Positions 53,506 to 64,000 of a stretch of 64,000 nucleotides of DNA are shown in pieces. Both the position numbers and the translations under genes were made by a program. Position 1 is the first letter of the stretch; every line of letters begins with the position of its first letter. The notes under the pieces are model-generated. The model did not search any database, was not told the DNA's origin, and was given only the letters and a program-made list of their open reading frames with translations. The DNA comes from Hypericum androsaemum (lineage: Eukaryota; Streptophyta; Magnoliopsida; Malpighiales; Hypericaceae), in the NCBI GenBank assembly GCA_963995505.1, contig OZ023198.1, forward strand, positions 11,213,141-11,277,140, written 5' to 3'.

Positions 53506-55603
53506 GGTAGACTAAATTTCTCAATTAAGTGCTAACAAAATAAATCGAATGGCACAATTAATTGCTAAAAAAAATTAATTACGATCAAATAATTAATTTT
53601 TTAGGTAAATAGTGACACGTAATAAATTAATCAATTAACTTTACAAAAGAAATCAATTACCATTGAGACACATAATAAGGATTAATTGTAATAAATTATA
53701 ATTGCCATGCCAATTAGAATAGAAAACGAAGGGACAAGTAATAAATAAATTAATTAATTAATACACATGGTGAGAGAAAGGACATTAATATTAAATGTAT
53801 GTCAAGTGACACGGGGCTCAAGGGCACGCGGTTCGTGCACAAAAAATTGAAAATGCTCCTAGGGACACGCAACAAAGATTCACTGTTGGATCGTTGCACG
53901 TGTATTTTCATAGCCCATCCACGGCTCAGATTAAACCCCATATGGTGTGGGACTCGCCTATTAGGTCCCAAATTGAATCCAACGCCGTTTATAGAAAGTT
54001 ATGCTAAGTTCGGACCAGTTTAGTCACTGCGTCACTCGTTGTATATTTGAGATTATCAACCGAATAAGATGCCAATAAGATAAGTTGATTATCGCCCGTG
54101 TTTTTTGGCGCTATATTTTTTCAACTAATTTAAATTATTTTCATAATTGTGATATAAATGAACCTATTATATAATCATTTTTGCAATATATATAAGCCAA
54201 AATCAATGACAATAATTGCTATTATGTGGCTAACTCAATATATAGAAGTGAAGTTATACTTCCTATTATTCATTGGACTATTTCCTAATTAAAGAAATTT
54301 TAATAGGAAATAATTTATTTAAACATATATCACAATCATATCATAATTTATTCATGAAAACAGCACCACTATACAACAGATTACAAAAAGAAGTTGCCAA
54401 GAGAGAGCAACGACAATCTGCCCCTAAAACAAACATGATTTAGTTTTCATATTTATATATTCAAGTTATTTAGTTAATTAAGAATTATCAATCCACATAT
54501 CAATTGTGCATTGGTGAGTCTATACCAAATCATCATGTGACTTTAAAATCTTACGTGATCTCCAATTTTCCTAATTTGGCCATGTATGAGTACTTCATGA
54601 AAAAAATCAATGTTTAATGTAATAATTCATGTTTTATTACTATTTGTCTATTATTTTTTTAAATGCACTTATTGTCTATTAATATCTATAAGCAAGCATC
54701 TTAGACTTGGTTTTTTTTAAATATCTTATATTTATAGTTGAGTATTGTTGGGGTTCTATTCAGATGGGCAGTTCTCTCAATAACTTTTTATATTTGTACG
54801 ATTTGAATATAATATTTGTTTAAATGAATATAAATCTCTAACCCTTTTAGTTAAGATGTTCATCGGTTCAAACTTTGGGGGACCCTCTAAAAAAAACTTT
54901 GTTGCATGAGGACGAAGACAATGTCCTCTGGACGCACATGTCAACTCTACAAATGAATTCGCTAAAAAAAGGAGGGAGGATTAGAAGTCAATGTGATGTT
55001 TAAAACTCGTTTGGTAATGTGATCTAAATTCATCTGATTTTTTTGGAAAAAAATAATTTACATAGTTTTATTAGATTGAAAGTAATTAAATTAAAATTAT
55101 CTTACTTATTTAAAATTTTCAGAAGTAAGATGATATTTAGATTATTTGAATTTAATGCTATTATAATTAATAATATAAATATATATTTTTAAAATTACGA
55201 TATGATTGATTAATTTTGGGTTCAAACTTAACAAATGTAAAAGATCAATGCGAGAGTCACTCCTAAAATAAGGCTCGACAATGCTCGACTCGAATACAAG
55301 ATTCACCCAAAAAAAAGCACGATCTCCATATTCTATGTATAGTTTAAGCTAGAACTTGCCACGGTTCGATTTGAACAGTCCAACTCGATAATTCTGATAA
55401 TCGGAAAGCTAACCGTGACTACGGTTCACGAAATCGTTCCAAAGCCATACCAATTTAAAAAAATTTATTCAAATCAAATTTGTATTAGTTTGCCCATTAA
55501 AAAACCCATACCAGCCACTTTTTAAATCTGTCGTGTATCATTCTAATAAAAAACGTGAAGCCCTATTTATTCTAGCTTAATCATTACTATATATCACTCG
55601 TTT
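53506..55603. other. AT-rich spacer, second copy
   Basis: Duplicate of 27776-29896; no gene, no MITE. Confidence 0.5.
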
Positions 55604-55717
55604 ATGTGCTGTTTTTTTGTCTTATTTTCCATTTCCTTCGCAAGTTGGGCACAGGCTCGTGTTAACAACACAACTTATACAACTGCTTCATCCTCCCACA
55701 CCGCGAGCTCTTTTTGA
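55604..55717 (+). pseudogene. Truncated small secreted-type ORF, second copy
   Basis: Duplicate of 29897-30010, same 37-codon remnant. Confidence 0.35.
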
Positions 55718-56358
55718 TGATGATACTCGGGACGAGGTTCAATTCTTAACCTGTTCAGGCCTTGAGGACTGGCTCAACTTATATGCTTTTCCATATTTCA
55801 TGGAAATGTAGAACTCTTACAGGGATGATCGTGCAACTTTTTGTGGAACTCTTATGCAAATCACTTCAATCTTCTTCTTTATTAAGATGGTTCACATGTA
55901 AAGTCACTTTGATGTTCTATTCCAGCTTTTTCTTCTCCCCCTCTCCCCTCTGCATTTTCTCTGTATCGAAGTTTGTGAATCGATGTACTGCATTTACGTC
56001 CTTTGTGTTTATGCAAGGTAATGTTCCATTTGTGCTTTAGAGTCTTGTTTTTCGATTCTATGCCATGCTACATTGTGTATCGTGGTGCCGTTCGGGGCTC
56101 ACCTCGTCGATGAGCACGATTTTGGATTCGGATTTGAGAGCTGCATGTTGAGCAGTTACCTATTTTCTATCAATATTACAAAATCTGCTACTTGGTTTGC
56201 TATTGTCAAGGTCCAATTCCTGATTTGGTAAAACCATGTCAAATACGTGCATCGCTGAGCTGTACCTGTGATGTATTCATAGTTCAGGAAGTTATACTAT
56301 GATTTTGAAGGTCTACCCTTTTTCTCATGCAAGTATTTATATTACATTTCTAAGTTCT
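55718..56358. repeat. Dispersed module and left flank of solo LTR, second copy
   Basis: Duplicate of 30020-30651, ending in the GTTCT target site. Confidence 0.5.
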
Positions 56359-58433
56359 TGTTGAGGTACAAAATAATCTCCGACATTGGATACACGTCTC
56401 AAGTTTTCTGGTGTACCAAGATCGTCTCTGATCTCTTAGTTAGAGAAACTCGACCTTCAGTCCTGAGTGTGTAGAGGATGGTCAGTCTCCAGAGGATGGC
56501 TGGGTCTCAAAGAGGACGGTCGGTCTCTATGAGGATGGTCGCTCTCCATGAGGACGGTCGGGTCTCAACTCTATTAGACTTTGGTAAATCAGCCATATAT
56601 TTGGACTCGGATATCAGATTGAGTTGATCCTTCTAAATTGGATCCTTCTAAATTGAAAAGATAAGATAAAGATCTACAACTTTGTAGTTAATGACTTTTT
56701 CAGATTCTGAGCGGAAGAGTGCCAAAAATCTATTTCAAGCCGAGTTCACTTAGAGGAGGCAGATTGTTCCACTCCTAAGAGGGTAGGCGGATTGTTCCAC
56801 CTCCAAGGGAGTAGGCGGATTATTCCACTTCCAAAAGGAGTAGGCGGATCGTTCCACTTCAAAAAGGGTAGGCGGATTATCCCGACTCATGATCTTGCTC
56901 TTCCATTTGGTTGTTATCTCCTGGAGAGCCCGACAAGTCCACCTACCCGATCGCATGGTTCAACTCATCAGGAGAGTTCAATTCATTCGTTTACCTCAAG
57001 GCCACTTGCTTGTGTCCGCCTTCTTTATCGTCCGCCCTCGTTGAAGGCGTCTGCCTACGTTGAAGGCATCCACCCGCATTGAAGGTGTTCGCCTACGTTG
57101 AAGGCATCCGCCCGTATTGAAGGCTTCCGCCTTCTTTGTCATTCGCCCGTGTTGAAGGCGTCCACCTTCTTTGTCATCCATCTGCCTTCTTTGATGTCCG
57201 GCTGGGTGCCTTATCCCTACATCCGGGTTGGGCGCCTTGGCCCAAGAAGCGGGATGTCTGGGTAGACGCCTCTACCCGTGAAGTGGGATGTCTGGGTTGG
57301 ACGCCTTGGCCCAAGAAGCGGTATGTCTGGGTGGATGCCTCGGCCCATGGTGTGGGATGTCCGGGTTGGATGCCTAAGCCCCAGAAGCGGGATGTCCGAG
57401 TTAGATGCCTTGATCCGAAAAGTGGGATGTCCGGGTTGGACGCCTTGGCCTTTGAAGCGGATGCCTGGGTGAGCACCTCGGCCCTTGAAGCAGATGTCCG
57501 AGTTGGGGCCATCCCGCTTTAAACTTGGTAGTGGACGCCGTCCCACTTTGAGCTTGGCGGTAGGCGTCCTCCCATTTTAGGTTTGGTAATGGACACCGTC
57601 CCACTTTAAGCTTGGCAGAAGGCATCCTCCCGCTTTGGGCTTGATAGTGGGCGCCGTGCCATTTTGGACTTGCCTGTAGGCGTCCTCCCACTTTGGACTT
57701 GGTAGTGGGTGCCGTCCCACTTTGGACTTAAAAGTGGCAGGCCGTGTTGGTAAAAGTCTGCTTTGGCTCTCAAGACGGGACGCCCGGGAGGGCACTTTGG
57801 CCCTCAAAGCGGGAAGTTCGGGAGGGTACTTTGGCCCTCAAGGCGGGAGCCCGGGAGGACGCTTTGGCCCATATGGTGGGAGCCCGATAGGGCACTTTGG
57901 ACTTTCGAGGAGGTAGCCCGGATGAATTCTTTGGAGTTGCTTTGGACAATGACGGGTTTGCGATGATATTTTGCATAGAAGGTTCGAGAAGGTCAAGTCG
58001 GTCTACATTTTCCTAAGTTGAGCCGGGTTCCTATTTTGGTGGTGGCTTTCTTATTTGATGTCGGGTTACTTGGCTGGCTCGACTTCTTTTAAGGCTGAGT
58101 TTCCTTATGTTTGGATGACGGTCTATAACTTTCCTATATCAAGCTGGGCTAAATCTCTCTGTATTGGTGACGGTCACAAATTAACAGATCTGGCTTAGAA
58201 TTTCCTACTTTGAGGACGGGAGGCTAGGTCAAAGTGTCTTATATAAAGAGGGCTCGGGAAGAGGAGATGACATCACCAACACAACACAACTACTCTTTGC
58301 TATCTTGTTGCTTTTTCTTTCCGTAGCCTGTAGCTCGTAGCCTAGTGTAGCCTAGCCTTAGTATAAGTTAGACCGATCTTGGGACGACCGCTCTGGATCT
58401 GTCTCAGATTCTTGTTCTCTTTTCCCAGCAACA
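56359..58433. mobile_element. Solo LTR, copy 2
   Basis: TGTTGAGG...CAGCAACA flanked by GTTCT on both sides. 21 bp shorter than 30652-32747 because one unit of a TAGCC-rich repeat (near 32640-32665) is missing. Otherwise almost identical, so copied with the segment rather than inserted twice. Confidence 0.85.
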
Positions 58434-58438
58434 GTTCT

Positions 58439-59223
58439 ATTGTACTTGTGAGTTTTTCTCCATTGATTTTAAATGAGGGAATAAGAACAGCCATCTCATC
58501 AGTTTTGGTGCTGCTGCTCCATCTCTTAACACTGGTTGGATAGAAGATTACATTTATGTCCTTTAAGTTTATGCAAGGTAAGCTTTTGTTTATACTTTAG
58601 ACTCTTGTTCTTCGATTTTATGCTCATGTTACATTGTGTACCATGTTATTTGGGGCTTTCCCAGTCGATGAGCACGATTTTGGCTTCGGATTTGAGGAAG
58701 TTATATTATAATCCTGTTGGCTTGAAGGTCGGCCCTTCTTCTCGTCATGCAAGTATTTAGTTGACATTTCTAAGGTCTATTGTGCTTTGTCAACTTCTCT
58801 CCGTTGATTTGAAATGAGGGAATACGAGCTAAAGATTACATTTACATAAGCTTTTGTTCGGATCGGAAAAGGGTTATTCTATTCGATTTTATGTAATTTT
58901 GTTAGGTTACCAAAGTGTCACATCGTCCGAGATTTCGATGAAATTAAAAAAAAATAAAGTAAAGAATCATAAAATAAGAAGAAGGGCACTCATCAGATTA
59001 ATTGTGTTCGTAGGAACGGCATTTTACACATTACATAGTGGCAAGTCAACGGTGAAATCTGCTTACAAGGACCTTAAAGTTTTATTTCATAAAACTAGAA
59101 GACTACAAACTAATAATTAAACATTAGAGACCAGAAAGGATACTTTTTCGAACATCAGAGACCTGATCATAATTTATCCTTGTCGTAATTAACCCACTTT
59201 CACGACATGGATTAATGTAAATC
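58439..59223. other. Downstream flank of CKX-C
   Basis: Duplicate of 32753-33536; module copy at 58555-58700; no gene. Confidence 0.5.
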
Positions 59224-63020
<3,797 letters not shown>

Positions 63021-63067
63021 TCTACGTCGGGAAAGAGTGGATGCTGAGAGGAGGGAGGGGAAACGAG

Positions 63068-63076
63068 AATATATAG
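63068..63076 (-). promoter_or_regulatory. TATA box of CKX-C
   Basis: Copy of the CTATATATT box of CKX-B. Confidence 0.5.
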
Positions 63077-63296
63077 TCCGGAAATCCGTTATAGTGAGTA
63101 ATTTAGATTTGAGCAAACTACTAAATTGAATTTGAGTCGAGTATGAATTTTAATGATAGAAAAATCAACTTGCGTTTCCACCCGTTATACTGATCAATTG
63201 CCAGCTATGAGAATTCCATGGGTAAGAGAATATTCATCCATAGGATGTCATTGAATTCACCAGAGAATCTTGAGATGCTGTATAAGATGATACACA

Positions 63297-63487
63297 ACAG
63301 TTTTTGATATATCTGTGTTTTGCATTCACGATCAACAAAACACAAGGACAAACAATTGAAAACTCCGTATTTATCTACCTGAGCATGTCTTCAATTATGT
63401 GCAGTTATACGTTTCCTTTTCAAGAGGTGTTTCAAGCAAGAACACTAAGGTGTTGGTCAAGATATATGATGTTGTTGATAAAGTTTG
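63297..63487 (+). pseudogene. PIF1-like helicase C-terminal remnant, copy 3
   Basis: Same as 37610-37800 (FTINKTQGQTIENSVF, then after a frameshift LPEHVFNYVQLYV). Confidence 0.7.
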
Positions 63488-64000
63488 AACGTTTATAAAA
63501 AAATATAGTGTATAAAAAAGTTCTTATCGTTTAACTAAATATGTAAGAGATCATTTTGTTCATATACAACTTGAGAAACTTTACGTTGGTCACTCCATAC
63601 CTAGTCATTTGATGACTTCGTATGTCTGGTGTTAACAAGGGACATGGCCAAATTATTAATAAAATAACTGAAATCATTAATTATCTTGGTTTACCTAATA
63701 AATAAATTTACTATCAGAAATGGAAGTACATTCTTGACCAAACAATAACTTTCCTCGCGTAGAGAAAGTCTATTTAACAAATAAAATCTCTAAAAGAATT
63801 GACTTTTTTTACAAGTTTTTTTAAAGAACAAACTTTTTTTACAAGTTGATGACTTGCCAACTTGCTTATAAGAACTGGATAAGAATTGACTTTTCTTATA
63901 CATTATTTATTCTGTATTAGAATTGTGAACCAAATTTTCGTGACCCCATAAATCCACAAAATTTCTTTATAATTTTGGACTAGAATGTCAATTTGCTTAT
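63488..64000. other. AT-rich spacer to window end
   Basis: Copy of 37801-38313; no gene. The duplicated unit continues past the window. Confidence 0.5.

Overview
The window looks like an intergenic-rich, AT-rich stretch of a flowering plant (probably eudicot) nuclear genome. The evidence is spliced genes with GT-AG introns, Ty1/copia elements primed by initiator tRNA-Met, TIR transposons with 3-bp target duplications, and no operon-like gene packing. The only clear host gene family is cytokinin oxidase/dehydrogenase (CKX). There are three copies on the minus strand: CKX-A (264-2393, exons 3-1 only, frameshifted; exons 4-5 lie left of the window), CKX-B (33537-37333, complete) and CKX-C (59224-63020, complete). 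B and C each have five exons and encode the same predicted 518-residue protein.

Layout. Each full repeat unit runs, left to right: CKX; a decayed PIF1-helicase (Helitron-like) remnant upstream of it; a LINE relic; a 23-bp minisatellite; AT-rich spacer with TIR elements; gene-fragment-like modules; then the 3' end of the next CKX. Unit 1 (1 to about 18284) also carries an internally deleted minus-strand copia element (10264-12239), a PIF/Harbinger-type element (14754-16617) and a Pack-MULE-like element (16848-17876). A CKX-less, truncated unit starts at about 18285. It contains copia element R1 (18517-26891) and a 2.1-kb solo LTR (30652-32747). CKX-B and its unit follow (33537-46482), then a second copia element (46483-52618), a near-identical copy of the truncated unit (52619-59223) and CKX-C.

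Main result. The second copia element is chimeric. Its 5' LTR and leader belong to a different family member (R2) inserted at a different site, while everything after about 47673 is R1, including R1's right-hand flank. The two sides carry different target-site sequences (ATTTT on the left, AGAAA on the right). Its junction also marks the edge of a tandem duplication of about 26 kb (21341-47672 versus 47673 onward). The simplest reading is unequal recombination between R2 and R1 that duplicated CKX-B to make CKX-C. The model predicts the lost right end of R2, and probably another CKX copy, about 8 kb and more past the right edge.

The CKX copies are unusual in protein sequence. The FAD-linking GHS motif is kept, but the invariant WTDYL motif that carries the catalytic Asp reads LAGYL in all three copies. 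The ORFs of B and C are nevertheless intact, so this may be a diverged or non-catalytic CKX lineage amplified by transposons. R1 and the chimera are dead elements: their in-frame stops fit C-to-T changes, R1 lacks the protease Asp, and the chimera lacks 605 bp of RT/RNase H.
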